In this document: piece after piece, positions 18,943-27,186 of the stretch
Layout: each line of letters opens with the position of its first letter
Position numbering within the stretch: the first letter of the stretch is position 1
NCBI GenBank assembly: GCA_022653735.1
Contig: JALCSU010000006.1
Location: 1-64,000 of the forward strand
DNA: 64,000 nucleotides
Direction: 5' to 3'
From: Bacteroidales bacterium
GTDB lineage: Bacteria > Bacteroidota > Bacteroidia > Bacteroidales > UBA932
Made by a program: the position numbers and the translations under genes
Notes under the pieces: model-generated
What the model was told of the DNA's origin: nothing
Databases searched by the model: none
Seen by the model: the letters and a program-made list of their open reading frames with translations, nothing else

Positions 18943-19824
18943 ATGCCCACAGCCTACTACAAATCACAGGATAAAAACTTCACGCTCCTGCAGGGAGATT
19001 GTATCGAGCTTTTGAACTCCTTCGATTTCAAGTTCGATATGATTTTCGCAGATCCGCCATATCATCTGTCAAACGGTGGCATCAGCATACAGAGCGGCGT
19101 TCCCGTGTCTGTAAACAAAGGCAAGTGGGATAAGTCCCAAGGATTTGAGGAGGACTACAAGTTTGATAAAACATGGCTGGCAGCCTGCCGTGAGCATCTG
19201 AAATCAGATGGCACTATCTGGGTCAGCGGAACATATCACAACATTTTCTCCGTTGCTCGTTGCCTTACGGAGCTGGACTTCAAGATTCTCAATTGCATCA
19301 CGTGGGTAAAAACCAATCCTCCACCCAATCTGTCCTGCCGGTATTTCACATACTCAGCGGAGTACATCCTGTGGGCTCGAAAGGAGCAGAAAGTGGCTCA
19401 TTACTACAACTATGAGCTGATGAAGGAAATCAACGGTGGTACTCAGATGCGTGATGTCTGGACGTTGCCGGCTATTGCACCGTGGGAGAAATCATGCGGC
19501 AAGCACCCCACCCAGAAACCGTTGTGCGTCCTGTCGAGAATCATTCAGGCTTCTACGAAACCTGGTGCCTGGATACTTGATCCGTTCACAGGAAGCAGTA
19601 CTACCGGTATTGCGGCCAACCTTCTGGGACGCCGCTTCCTCGGCATTGACCAGGAAGAAAAATTCCTCGAGATGAGCAAAGCCCGTCGCGAGGAACTGAA
19701 CAGCATCAATCGTAGAGGAGAGATTCTGGAGAAATTAGAGAAGCAGGCCAAACTCTTCCAGGATAGCGACATCCGCGTCCTGTGTGAGCCGGAGGCGTAT
19801 TACGGTCCCGAACTTCCGTTCTAA
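18943..19824 (+). CDS. dpnA: DNA adenine methyltransferase, beta class (DpnA-like)
   Basis: 293 residues. The catalytic motif ADPPY lies near residue 37 and the AdoMet-binding motif DPFTGSSTTG near residue 212, so the order is beta-class, unlike the D12 enzyme upstream. In the DpnII system the DpnA enzyme methylates GATC in single-stranded DNA and protects plasmid DNA entering by transformation. Here it could protect incoming single-stranded element DNA. It converges with, and overlaps by 4 bp, the unknown minus-strand gene at 19821. Confidence 0.88.
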   Translation: MPTAYYKSQDKNFTLLQGDCIELLNSFDFKFDMIFADPPYHLSNGGISIQSGVPVSVNKGKWDKSQGFEEDYKFDKTWLAACREHLKSDGTIWVSGTYHNIFSVARCLTELDFKILNCITWVKTNPPPNLSCRYFTYSAEYILWARKEQKVAHYYNYELMKEINGGTQMRDVWTLPAIAPWEKSCGKHPTQKPLCVLSRIIQASTKPGAWILDPFTGSSTTGIAANLLGRRFLGIDQEEKFLEMSKARREELNSINRRGEILEKLEKQAKLFQDSDIRVLCEPEAYYGPELPF

Positions 19825-20384
19825 TATTCTCTGTGTCGAATCACCAAATTAAGGACATTCTTGAAGTCCCGTTGGCCCAAAATGCACTCTTTTGTCCACT
19901 GAAGCGCCAGTTTGAACTGGTGGGCGTCAGGTGTCTGTTTCTCACACAAACAGAATAGTTCAAGGATAATGGCAATTCCACCGATGGACATTGTCCCTGG
20001 AGTACTAACATTTGCAAACTTGGTCTCGATCTCTTTTAGGGTGCGAGGCTGATAAAGCTTACGCTCTTCCAGTGAGTCGAAAGGCTTGCAAGATTCATAG
20101 AACTCAAGATAATAGTCCAGTAAACGAACAACCGCATCTTTGTGGTGCTGTGCTTTTAGCAGTAAGTCTACTACCCATTCGTCGTGGGGAAGAAGGAATG
20201 GCTTCGCATCAGGTTTTGGCTGAAGAATCTTCACGCGGAAATCCAGATCGGGTCGTGCTCCTTTTTTCCCTTGAAAGATACCGATTGCTGTTCCATCAGA
20301 AGCCACAAAGGTGTGAATGGCAGGACCTTTAGGATCACGGTACTGCCACATCTCATTGTCAATGAAATACTTTGGATTATACAT
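19821..20384 (-). CDS. Unknown protein, third gene of the C-protein cassette
   Basis: The start is set at ATG 20384 (MYNPKYFIDNEMWQYRDPKG), 10 bp after the upstream gene stop; the ORF-track extension to 20435 overlaps that gene. 187 residues, soluble, no recognised domain. The N-terminal half has beta-rich character (HTFVASDGTAIGIFQG) and the C-terminal half is helical (LLLKAQHHKDAVVRLLDYYLEFYESC). It is co-transcribed with the 176-aa protein and a C-protein-like regulator, an arrangement seen in restriction-modification loci, but no nuclease or methyltransferase motif is visible. Confidence 0.65.
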   Translation of the reverse strand: MYNPKYFIDNEMWQYRDPKGPAIHTFVASDGTAIGIFQGKKGARPDLDFRVKILQPKPDAKPFLLPHDEWVVDLLLKAQHHKDAVVRLLDYYLEFYESCKPFDSLEERKLYQPRTLKEIETKFANVSTPGTMSIGGIAIILELFCLCEKQTPDAHQFKLALQWTKECILGQRDFKNVLNLVIRHREY

Positions 20385-20394
20385 AGGCAAAATG

Positions 20395-20925
20395 CTAAAT
20401 GCTTCTAATACCATTGTAAAGCATATTGCGACCACTCCAATTCCAGTATGTTATATCCTGTTCAATAAAGAGCCACTTAATACACTTGCAAATCATGTCA
20501 ACAGGATAGCCACTCTGGAAGGTAAACGCATTATACTCCAAAGGATCAATCTCGTTGCAGTTAAAAATACGGTCTATGATAGCACGAAGACTTGAATATT
20601 GCGCAGGGTCTTCTGCCTTCTTCGCTGCAAGGTCATCTAAGATATTATCGTGAGAAGGCCTATTGCTATGGGATACACGGCCATTTTTGCTTACATGCTT
20701 AAATCTTTGATTTGAAACACGTACCTCAAAGTCGAAACCTTTATTAAGATTCGTGGGCCTCTTCAAATAAATCCGGTTGCCAGCATTATCTGTTTCTACG
20801 TTATATTCGAAATTGCTTGGTGCGCCAGCAGCACCGTTTGGCTCATTTAGAAACAGCTCTGTTAGAGTACGCCTATAATCCGCTCTGGAATTTTCGTTAA
20901 TAGTAACTGGGAGAATTGTTGCCAT
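20395..20925 (-). CDS. Unknown protein, second gene of the C-protein cassette
   Basis: 176 residues, no signal or membrane span, no domain I can name. The first half is polar, with many Asn and Arg (NFEYNVETDNAGNRIYLKRP). The C-terminus is aromatic and helical (MICKCIKWLFIEQDITYWNWSGRNML) and looks conserved. The gene begins one base after the regulator stop and ends 10 bp before the 187-aa gene. Context suggests an effector or restriction-type function, but the sequence does not show one. Confidence 0.65.
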   Translation of the reverse strand: MATILPVTINENSRADYRRTLTELFLNEPNGAAGAPSNFEYNVETDNAGNRIYLKRPTNLNKGFDFEVRVSNQRFKHVSKNGRVSHSNRPSHDNILDDLAAKKAEDPAQYSSLRAIIDRIFNCNEIDPLEYNAFTFQSGYPVDMICKCIKWLFIEQDITYWNWSGRNMLYNGIRSI

Positions 20926-20926
20926 A

Positions 20927-21136
20927 TCAGAATAAATCTTTGATGTCCAATTTCAATGCTTTAGCGATGCGCTCGATATTACAGAGGGTAATGTTCTTTT
21001 CTGCACGTTCTATCATACCGATATATGTTCGATGTACACCAGCCAAGTCAGCAAGCTGTTCTTGTGACAGATTACGTTCTTTTCTAAGCTCTTGAACTCT
21101 CTGTCCGAAAGCCTTGAGAATAGGTTCTTTTTCCAT
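20927..21136 (-). CDS. C-protein-like XRE-family HTH regulator (element A)
   Basis: The start is ATG 21136 (MEKEPILKAFGQRVQELRKE); 69 residues, typical for controller proteins of restriction-modification systems. It is a single Cro/C1-type HTH (LSQEQLADLAGVHRTYIGMIERA). The regulator at 49031 in element B shares a long identical run through the recognition helix. A 33-bp operator lies 39 bp upstream and overlaps the promoter, so autoregulation is likely. Confidence 0.9.
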   Translation of the reverse strand: MEKEPILKAFGQRVQELRKERNLSQEQLADLAGVHRTYIGMIERAEKNITLCNIERIAKALKLDIKDLF

Positions 21137-21175
21137 TATGTAATTGCTTGATTTACTAATTACAAAGGTAGATAT

Positions 21176-21208
21176 GCTAACTAAAGTTATCAACATACTA
21201 TGGTTAGC
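21176..21208 (-). promoter_or_regulatory. C-protein operator and promoter, element A copy
   Basis: The 33-bp box has terminal inverted repeats GCTAAC...GTTAGC around TATGTTGATAAC. Read on the minus strand it differs at only one base from 48958-48990, at nearly the same distance (39 versus 40 bp) from the controlled start codon. TACCTTTG (minus strand, immediately downstream) is a -7 match and the TTG inside the box is in -33 position. Confidence 0.75.
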
Positions 21209-21228
21209 AATATGTTCCGTAATTAAAA

Positions 21229-21259
21229 TTGCTCTTACCGAAATAAAACGTTATATTTG
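21229..21259 (+). promoter_or_regulatory. Candidate promoter of the Argonaute gene
   Basis: TTG (21229-21231) and TATATTTG (21252-21259) are 20 bp apart. The -33 box lies 20 bp from the C-protein operator. The ~155-nt leader contains CCTC...GAGG at 21366-21379 and no ORF. Confidence 0.5.
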
Positions 21260-21414
21260 TGAACAAGCAGTAGTATAGTTCTTTGTCATCCTGTAGGCTG
21301 TTATTTATTGCCAATTATCGTTTTTATTCTCCCAATAATGGGAACAATATAGAAGCTGGGGTCTCCTCTCGCGGGAGGCTCGAACCGAGTGTTTAATTTA
21401 AGTTTTTAAACATT

Positions 21415-23505
21415 ATGATTATCAACATTTTATCGGTCGATTTTATCACAGACGTAATCGACCTTGAGGTGAACAGAGAAAGAAAAGAACACGGACACAT
21501 CCGGAGTCTATTCAAAGACCAGTGTCCCGAACTGTGGGCTGCTGAGCCCACCCTCTCCGCCACCCGCCGTCTCTATTTCTCCATCACCAGCAACGCTCGT
21601 GAGTGTTTTGGTGATTCTTACTTTGCCCGCATCCGCCTTGGTGCTGATCGGGATCTGACTAAAAGCGTTTTAAAACAACGTCTTTACGACTATTTCCGAC
21701 AACGTGCCATTGTCGGTTATGATTTCGTAGACAACATCGAAGTCTGGATTGAGGACTCAGAACAAAAGCAGGAAGGCTGCACGCAGTACCTCCGTTTCTC
21801 CATTGTACCCAAAGACCAGACCGTCACTTCAGGATGGGAATTGCTCGTGTCATACAATGGGCACTCCATCGTATATGACACACCCCTTTCCGCCCTTGAC
21901 CTCAAAGCAACACGCTATAAGGTTATTGTTGGAGACGAAGTGGTTAAAGTAAGGGACCTCACTCCCGAGCAAAAACGAGAAATCTCCTCCATCTTTCCAG
22001 TCGTCAACAAGGAGCTGTCCAGAGAACTCGGTGTCATTGAGCATTATGAGAAGATTCCTAACCGCTATGCCGACACCCTGCCCAAGATTCGTTCATTCGC
22101 AAAAGAGTATCTATACACAGAAGAATTCAACTCCACAGTACTGAAGATAACCTGCAATGATTTCATCACGGTGCCTGACGACAAGCTAACCGAGGTAACA
22201 CAGGGCTCCAACGTGCTGCTCTTCGGCCGCAGCCAGATTAGTTTCGACCCGTACACCGGCTTATTCGGCAATCGAAATGGAGGCGGATACGGTCCGTACA
22301 GTGCAACAGAAAAAACAAACGTCCGCTTCTTTTTCATCGCTCAAGAGAGTCAGAAGGATGTTTGCCGGTCGCTCTACTGCATTCTGAAAGACGGAATGGT
22401 AAAGAATCCTTCCACCGGTGCGTACTTTCAGAAATACAAATCGCTTGCGGACGACATCCTGCAGCCTTTTAACACTGACAAGAATGGAAGCATCTTTTTT
22501 CAATCAGTTGAGACCGCTGTCGAGGACATACGAGCAGGCCTGGCAAAGAAGCAGTGGGATGACAACGCCTTCTACGTGGCTCTCTACATCAGTCCAGTAG
22601 ATCGTGATGACCCTAACCCGGAGAGGCACGACATATATTTCAAGGTCAAGGAAATGCTGCTGGAGAAAGGGGTCACCTCGCAGGCTATTTACAACGAGAA
22701 CCCTGGCAAGAATGCATTCCAGTTCCATCTTCCCAATATCAAAACCGCAATACTTGCCAAGATAGGTGGCATCCCCTGGCAGTTGCAGACACGCAAGAAA
22801 AGTAACGACGTTATCATAGGTGTCGGGGCATTCAAGTCCGAGAAGATTGGTAAGAGATACATTGGTAGTGCTTTCTGCTTCAATAATGAAGGTGTTTTCC
22901 AGAACTTCGACTGCTATCGAGATGATGACCTTGACAGCCTTGTGGGCGATATTCGTAAGGCATTGGGCCATTTCGTTATTGAGAGCGGTAATCCCGACCG
23001 TGTAATCATTCATTATTATAAGACGATGAAAGAAAGGGATTCTGCGAAGATTACGGATATGCTGTATAAACTCGGTTTCTCTATCCCGGTATATATCGTC
23101 ACCATCAATAAAACTGAGGCATCTGATTATGTCGGATTCGATACTGAAGACCCTGGCCTTATGCCGAAGAGCGGCACTATAGTCAGGCTCTCGTACAACG
23201 AATTCTTGTTGTATAACAATGCCCGCTATGATAAGCCTGGCAGATACGATTTCCTCTTCCCAGTCAAATTGAAACTGAAGAAGGTCTATAATAACGCGGC
23301 CCCCGAGGACAAAGAATTGCGCATGGACGAAGCCCGTGCCCTTCTTAACCAGGTCTACAAGTTCAGCCGGATGTATTGGAAGTCTGTTAAGCAACAGAAT
23401 CTGCCCATCACCATCAAATACCCGGAGATGGTCGCAGAGATAGTTCCTCACTTCCGCAAAGAAGAACTCCCCGCTTTCGGCAAAACAAACCTCTGGTTCT
23501 TGTAA
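21415..23505 (+). CDS. Long prokaryotic Argonaute, apparently catalytically inactive
   Basis: 696 residues, the length of long pAgos with N, PAZ-like, MID and PIWI regions. The best marker is KIGGIPWQL near residue 449, the conserved MID-PIWI junction. The PIWI fold follows, but the DEDX catalytic residues are not where expected: the first Asp position reads VIIGVGAF, the third reads IIHYYKTM (usually an Asp after the IIxxR strand), and the last region reads TIKYPEMVAE. Guide-directed binding without slicing is therefore likely, as in other inactive pAgos that act through a partner effector. No partner overlaps it downstream. It is divergent from the C-protein cassette. Confidence 0.85.
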   Translation: MIINILSVDFITDVIDLEVNRERKEHGHIRSLFKDQCPELWAAEPTLSATRRLYFSITSNARECFGDSYFARIRLGADRDLTKSVLKQRLYDYFRQRAIVGYDFVDNIEVWIEDSEQKQEGCTQYLRFSIVPKDQTVTSGWELLVSYNGHSIVYDTPLSALDLKATRYKVIVGDEVVKVRDLTPEQKREISSIFPVVNKELSRELGVIEHYEKIPNRYADTLPKIRSFAKEYLYTEEFNSTVLKITCNDFITVPDDKLTEVTQGSNVLLFGRSQISFDPYTGLFGNRNGGGYGPYSATEKTNVRFFFIAQESQKDVCRSLYCILKDGMVKNPSTGAYFQKYKSLADDILQPFNTDKNGSIFFQSVETAVEDIRAGLAKKQWDDNAFYVALYISPVDRDDPNPERHDIYFKVKEMLLEKGVTSQAIYNENPGKNAFQFHLPNIKTAILAKIGGIPWQLQTRKKSNDVIIGVGAFKSEKIGKRYIGSAFCFNNEGVFQNFDCYRDDDLDSLVGDIRKALGHFVIESGNPDRVIIHYYKTMKERDSAKITDMLYKLGFSIPVYIVTINKTEASDYVGFDTEDPGLMPKSGTIVRLSYNEFLLYNNARYDKPGRYDFLFPVKLKLKKVYNNAAPEDKELRMDEARALLNQVYKFSRMYWKSVKQQNLPITIKYPEMVAEIVPHFRKEELPAFGKTNLWFL

Positions 23506-23514
23506 TAGAGATGC

Positions 23515-23560
23515 TCGGATTGCGCAAAATGCGCGAAATACGCAGAATACGCAGTGCCAA
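23515..23560 (+). repeat. Short 9-bp tandem repeat after the Argonaute gene
   Basis: GCGCAAAAT, GCGCGAAAT, ACGCAGAAT and ACGCAGTGC follow each other. The same type of 9-bp unit (TCCGCAGAA, TGCGCGAAA) builds the linker of the DUF3987 gene at 15600-15690. Confidence 0.45.
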
Positions 23561-23749
23561 TGGGAAGATAAAGGCCGATTGCGGACGGTGTCGATATGTG
23601 GGCCGATAAGGAAAGCGGTACTTGCCCTTCCGGGACGGACGAGCCGCCCGGAAAGGCAACCTTCAATGCCACCCTTCGCTGCAAGATTGTGGCCGGACAA
23701 GCCGCCCACAAACTTGCTGACGCCCTCCCCGCAGAAATAAGGAAAAGCG

Positions 23750-23869
23750 GTCACGGTCAGCAGTCAGTTGCTCCGCTCGCTGCGCTTGCTCCACAACTGC
23801 CAGCTCACCGTGCTGGTTTATCCCCCACCGCCCCCAGGGGCCATAATCGCCCGGGAGCCGTAGTGCCGG
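23750..23869. repeat. Dispersed repeat, copy 1
   Basis: About 120 bp from GTCACGGTCAGCAGTC to CCGGGAGCCGTAGTGCC closely resemble 32078-32205, including CCGCTCGCTGCGCTTGCTCC. The copy ends where the Vsr-like reading frame begins, so it may mark a recombination joint. Confidence 0.6.
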
Positions 23870-23875
23870 AGCGCG

Positions 23876-24266
23876 CAACCTCGTCCTGCCCAAGTACCGC
23901 GCCGTCATCTTCATCAACGGCTGCTTCTGGCACGGCCACCGCGGTTGCACCAAGTACGTCGAACCCAAGACGAACGCCGGATTCTGGAAAGAAAAGATAG
24001 CCCGCAACATCGCCCGCGACGAACTCAACGCCCAGCGCCTCGACACCCTCGCCTGGACCGTCATCACCGTCTGGGAATGCGAACTCGGCAAGAATACAGA
24101 TGCCACCATCGACCGCATAGAGGCCGATTTACGGGCCGCAAAGGAGAAATACGACAAATGGACTGCTCTCCGCCGCGAGAGCCGCGAATACGCCCGAGAA
24201 CAGGCCAGAAAGCATCGTGAAATCTTGCCCAGGTCGAAGCCGAACTCCACCTGCCCAAAAGTCTGA
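23876..24266 (+). pseudogene. Vsr-type very-short-patch-repair endonuclease remnant
   Basis: The frame ending at the TGA of 24264-24266 reads NLVLPKYRAVIFINGCFWHG, then KTNAGFWKEKIARN and VITVWECEL, which match the central and C-terminal parts of Vsr nucleases. The N-terminal part with the catalytic Asp and the first metal-binding segment is missing, and no start codon is available: the preceding DNA is the dispersed repeat. Intact Vsr nicks T:G mismatches next to cytosine methylation sites; no cytosine methyltransferase gene is present here. Confidence 0.75.
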
Positions 24267-24360
24267 GGCGTTATGCTAAAAGAATAGTAGATGAAGAATA
24301 GTTCTTGGTTTTGCTATAAATAACTCTTTCATAACCTTTAACATCTTTTAACAGAAAAGA

Positions 24361-24392
24361 TTTGCCCTCCCGAAATTGGCTTCATACCTTTG
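24361..24392 (+). promoter_or_regulatory. Promoter of the Sel1/deiminase cassette
   Basis: TTTG (24361-24364) and TACCTTTG (24385-24392) are separated by 20 bp, a full Bacteroidota promoter, 21 bp before the Sel1 gene start. Confidence 0.65.
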
Positions 24393-24413
24393 CGGAAACA
24401 AACGCATAAGTGT

Positions 24414-25226
24414 ATGAATATTATTGATTTAGATTTAATTTTAGACAGAAACTCCGATCTGGGAGACCGGGGTTTTCAGAGCGACGGAAGGACCACCAGT
24501 CTGATGTCAATGCCAAACGAGTTGAAAGGGTTTGAACCGAAGAATGAAGGTGAGTACATGTACAAGGAAGCGTATAGTTTCCTGGCCAACGACAATCCCG
24601 TGATGGGCAGGCACTTTTTGGAAAAAGCCTATGAATTGGGTAACTTTGCTGCTGGCAACGATTTGGCCTATGGTCTTTGTCACGGATGGTTCGGCGAGCG
24701 GGATTATGACACCGCCACTAAAATCTACCGGAAGCTGGCCCGCAAAGGAGACCCTGATGCCATGAACAACTACGCCTTCAGTTATCTGTTGGGAACGGGC
24801 GTAAAGAAGAACCTCCGGCTTGCCGAGTTCTGGATGTGGAAGGCCATCTGGAAAGGGAACATCCACGCGGCCGCCAATTATGCCCAACTGGTTCTGGAGA
24901 ACACGTTCAACAAAATCAGCAAGAGCCTGGGAATGTGGCTTTGCTTCTGGGCAGCAGATTGTGGCGAACCTACAGCGATGAACGACCTTGGCCTGAGCTA
25001 TGAAACCGGCATTTTGGTCAAAAAAGACCTCAAAAAGGCCTATGAGTGGTTCATGAAATCGGTAGAGCATGGCGGTGGAGCCTGCGCCGAATTCAACGTC
25101 TCCCGGTGCTACAGGTTCGGCCTGGGAGTAGAAGAGGACGAAAGGAAGGCCGATGCTTGGCAGAACCTGGCTATAGAACACGGATTTGACATTGAAGCAT
25201 ACAATAACCTATATGATCTCGGATAA
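24414..25226 (+). CDS. Sel1-repeat (SLR) protein
   Basis: The start is ATG 24414 (MNIIDLDLILDRNSD); 270 residues with no signal peptide. At least five Sel1-type helical repeats run from about residue 50 to the end, for example ALKIYRKLARKGDPDAMNNY-like and AYEWFMKSVEHGGGACAEFN. Such repeats form a superhelical scaffold for protein contacts. The gene overlaps the start of the deiminase-like gene by 14 bp, and the two are followed closely by two more genes, implying one operon with a shared role. A second Sel1 gene occurs in the element B cluster. Confidence 0.85.
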   Translation: MNIIDLDLILDRNSDLGDRGFQSDGRTTSLMSMPNELKGFEPKNEGEYMYKEAYSFLANDNPVMGRHFLEKAYELGNFAAGNDLAYGLCHGWFGERDYDTATKIYRKLARKGDPDAMNNYAFSYLLGTGVKKNLRLAEFWMWKAIWKGNIHAAANYAQLVLENTFNKISKSLGMWLCFWAADCGEPTAMNDLGLSYETGILVKKDLKKAYEWFMKSVEHGGGACAEFNVSRCYRFGLGVEEDERKADAWQNLAIEHGFDIEAYNNLYDLG

Positions 25227-26067
25227 ACAAACCAACGCTGTGTACCTGGCCGAAGGCCTGCAGCACTATATGCCCGCATTCAAGAGAATTCTTGACGAAC
25301 TCGACTCTGCGCGTGTCCATCTGCATACTCTTCCTCTCACCAAGTCCAAGAAGCATATCTGGGCGCGGGATTATATGCCCATCCAGCTCGATAAGGGCCG
25401 CTTCCTGCAGTATGCATATCACCCTGACTACCTCTATGGATTCGAGGACTTTATCCCTGATTATAAGGGCATCTGCAAAGAAATGAACCTCGAATGCGTC
25501 ACAACTGACATCATTATGGACGGCGGCAACGTGGTAAAGTGTGGCGACAAGGTCATTATGACCGACAAAATCATCAAGGAGAACCCGATGCGCTTCTATA
25601 AGGATTTGCTCAGAGAGCTGGAAAATCACTTCCAAGCGCAGATCGTTTTGATTTCCAGAGACCGATATGATCGCTATGGCCATGCAGACGGAATGGTCCG
25701 CTGGATCGACGGAAACCGCGTCCTCCTGAACAACTATGCCGATTTTGACCCGAAACTGGGGAAAGAACTGCGGAAGGAGCTGTCCGAGCATTTCACCGTG
25801 GAAGAACTGCGCTACGGCACCAACAAGCACCTCAAGATCAACTGGGCGTACATCAACTTCTTGCAGACGGAGAAATGTATCTTTGTGCCTGGGCTTGGTA
25901 TCGAAGAAGACCAGATGGCCGTCGAGCAGATCCAGAAGTTCTATCCCGATTACAATGTTCGTCTCGTACGCGATTGCTGGGACATCATCAAGGACGGCGG
26001 CGCCCTCAATTGCGTCAGCTGGAATATCCTTGCCGATGAACCCGAATGGTCACCGGAGGAAGCTTAA
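25213..26067 (+). CDS. Agmatine/peptidyl-arginine deiminase-family protein
   Basis: ATG 25213 (MISDKQTNAVYL) is preferred; 284 residues, shorter than the usual ~340-370 of agmatine deiminases. Family marks: WARDYMPIQ near residue 50, MDGGNVV near 102, H157 and D159 in YGHADGMVRWID, and the nucleophile C267 in DGGALNCVSWN. The residue before the Cys is Asn instead of the common His. Members hydrolyse guanidinium groups. Its place in a defence-like operon suggests a target other than polyamine precursors, such as protein arginine or a nucleotide-like guanidine, but that is inference. Confidence 0.8.
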   Translation: MISDKQTNAVYLAEGLQHYMPAFKRILDELDSARVHLHTLPLTKSKKHIWARDYMPIQLDKGRFLQYAYHPDYLYGFEDFIPDYKGICKEMNLECVTTDIIMDGGNVVKCGDKVIMTDKIIKENPMRFYKDLLRELENHFQAQIVLISRDRYDRYGHADGMVRWIDGNRVLLNNYADFDPKLGKELRKELSEHFTVEELRYGTNKHLKINWAYINFLQTEKCIFVPGLGIEEDQMAVEQIQKFYPDYNVRLVRDCWDIIKDGGALNCVSWNILADEPEWSPEEA

Positions 26068-26086
26068 CGTTTAGCCCTGCAACCTT

Positions 26087-27181
26087 ATGACACGTTTAGA
26101 AGAAGTATTGACACAATTCAACGCCCGTGAGGCGAATGAGAAGACCATCATTAAGGAGTTCCGGAAGATAGCAGAAGTCGTTTTCTGGGGTGGCTACTTC
26201 CTCGTGAACAAAAAGACGAGAATCTATCCCGTCGATATTGAGTTCTATCTTTATGGAGAGAAGGCTCGGGAAGAAGCTTGGATGCAGGATAAGAAAATGA
26301 TTCATAGGAAGACCGGCAAATACGATGTTCCATATTTCCCGAACAAAGGCTCATTGTATCCGCATACCTTTGGCATAGATGTCACTTTCGAGAATCCAGA
26401 TAAGGAGTATCGTGCTTCATTTCTTATCAGATCATATCGAAGGGACAACGGCAAAGTCGAAACGCATCCGTCATATCTCTGGGAAGATATGTTCGGAGAG
26501 CAGAGTTTCAGCGGTGAAGGCCTTAGGGTGATATGGAAGGACGAAGAGTCTACTGAGCCGAAGGAGATCATACAAAGCACCAGGCTCAACCTGAAAGACG
26601 AGAAGAAGGAGCAAGACCTGAAACCTTGGCGATTCTACAAGAAAAGCGAGCAAAAGAACTTGGAGTTTGCAAGGACCTTCGGATTCCCTCCGCTGATGTG
26701 TGATGAGCCGAAGATATTAATTCTCGGCACACTCCCGGGAGGCGAATCGTTGGCTCATAAGCAGTATTACTATTCCAATTCCAACCGCATCTGGGAGGTA
26801 TTAAGCCGTCTCAAAGGAGAACAGATGCCGATTGGTTATGAGCAGAAGCAAGCATTTCTGTCCAAACATCACATCGCTTTGTGGGATTACTACCAATCCG
26901 CCATTCGCCCTGACAGCAGCAACGACAAAGACATTCGTGATGGTAAGCCCAACGACATACTTGGCTTCATGGCCAAGCATCCGTCCATCAATGTCGTCGC
27001 CATCAACGGCTTCGGGAAATATGACGACTTCGGTGTGCAGATCGAGAGAGACTTGAAAAAGAATCCTGCACTGGCCAATGTGAAGGTTTTGCGCTTACCG
27101 GAGACCAGTGGGAGCAACAAGAACTATGGCTGGGGCGACCTGGACAAGCTATCCGCGGAATGGGAACAAATCTTTGACTGA
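26087..27181 (+). CDS. Fusion protein: unknown N-terminal domain plus family 6 uracil/hypoxanthine-DNA glycosylase-like domain
   Basis: 364 residues in two parts. Residues 1-180 (GGYFLVNKKTRIYPVDIEFYLYG, GSLYPHTFGIDVTFENPDKEYRASFLIRSY) form a domain I cannot name; it resembles other Bacteroidota hypothetical proteins. From about residue 207 the sequence matches the hypoxanthine/uracil-DNA glycosylase family 6 signature: ILILGTLPGGESLAHKQYYYSNSNRIWE and HHIALWDYYQSAIR. The enzyme would excise deaminated bases. It starts 20 bp after the deiminase-like gene and ends 5 bp before the membrane protein gene. Confidence 0.75.
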   Translation: MTRLEEVLTQFNAREANEKTIIKEFRKIAEVVFWGGYFLVNKKTRIYPVDIEFYLYGEKAREEAWMQDKKMIHRKTGKYDVPYFPNKGSLYPHTFGIDVTFENPDKEYRASFLIRSYRRDNGKVETHPSYLWEDMFGEQSFSGEGLRVIWKDEESTEPKEIIQSTRLNLKDEKKEQDLKPWRFYKKSEQKNLEFARTFGFPPLMCDEPKILILGTLPGGESLAHKQYYYSNSNRIWEVLSRLKGEQMPIGYEQKQAFLSKHHIALWDYYQSAIRPDSSNDKDIRDGKPNDILGFMAKHPSINVVAINGFGKYDDFGVQIERDLKKNPALANVKVLRLPETSGSNKNYGWGDLDKLSAEWEQIFD

Positions 27182-27186
27182 CCCCT

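Noticed and set aside
21360-21400. tRNA-like string GGCTCGAACCGAG before the Argonaute gene
   Set aside because: It resembles a T-arm, but no acceptor, D or anticodon arm can be drawn around it.
22504-23754. 416-aa minus-strand ORF opposite the Argonaute gene
   Set aside because: It is the antisense shadow of a clear coding frame, with no domain pattern, and ends in the 9-bp repeat region.
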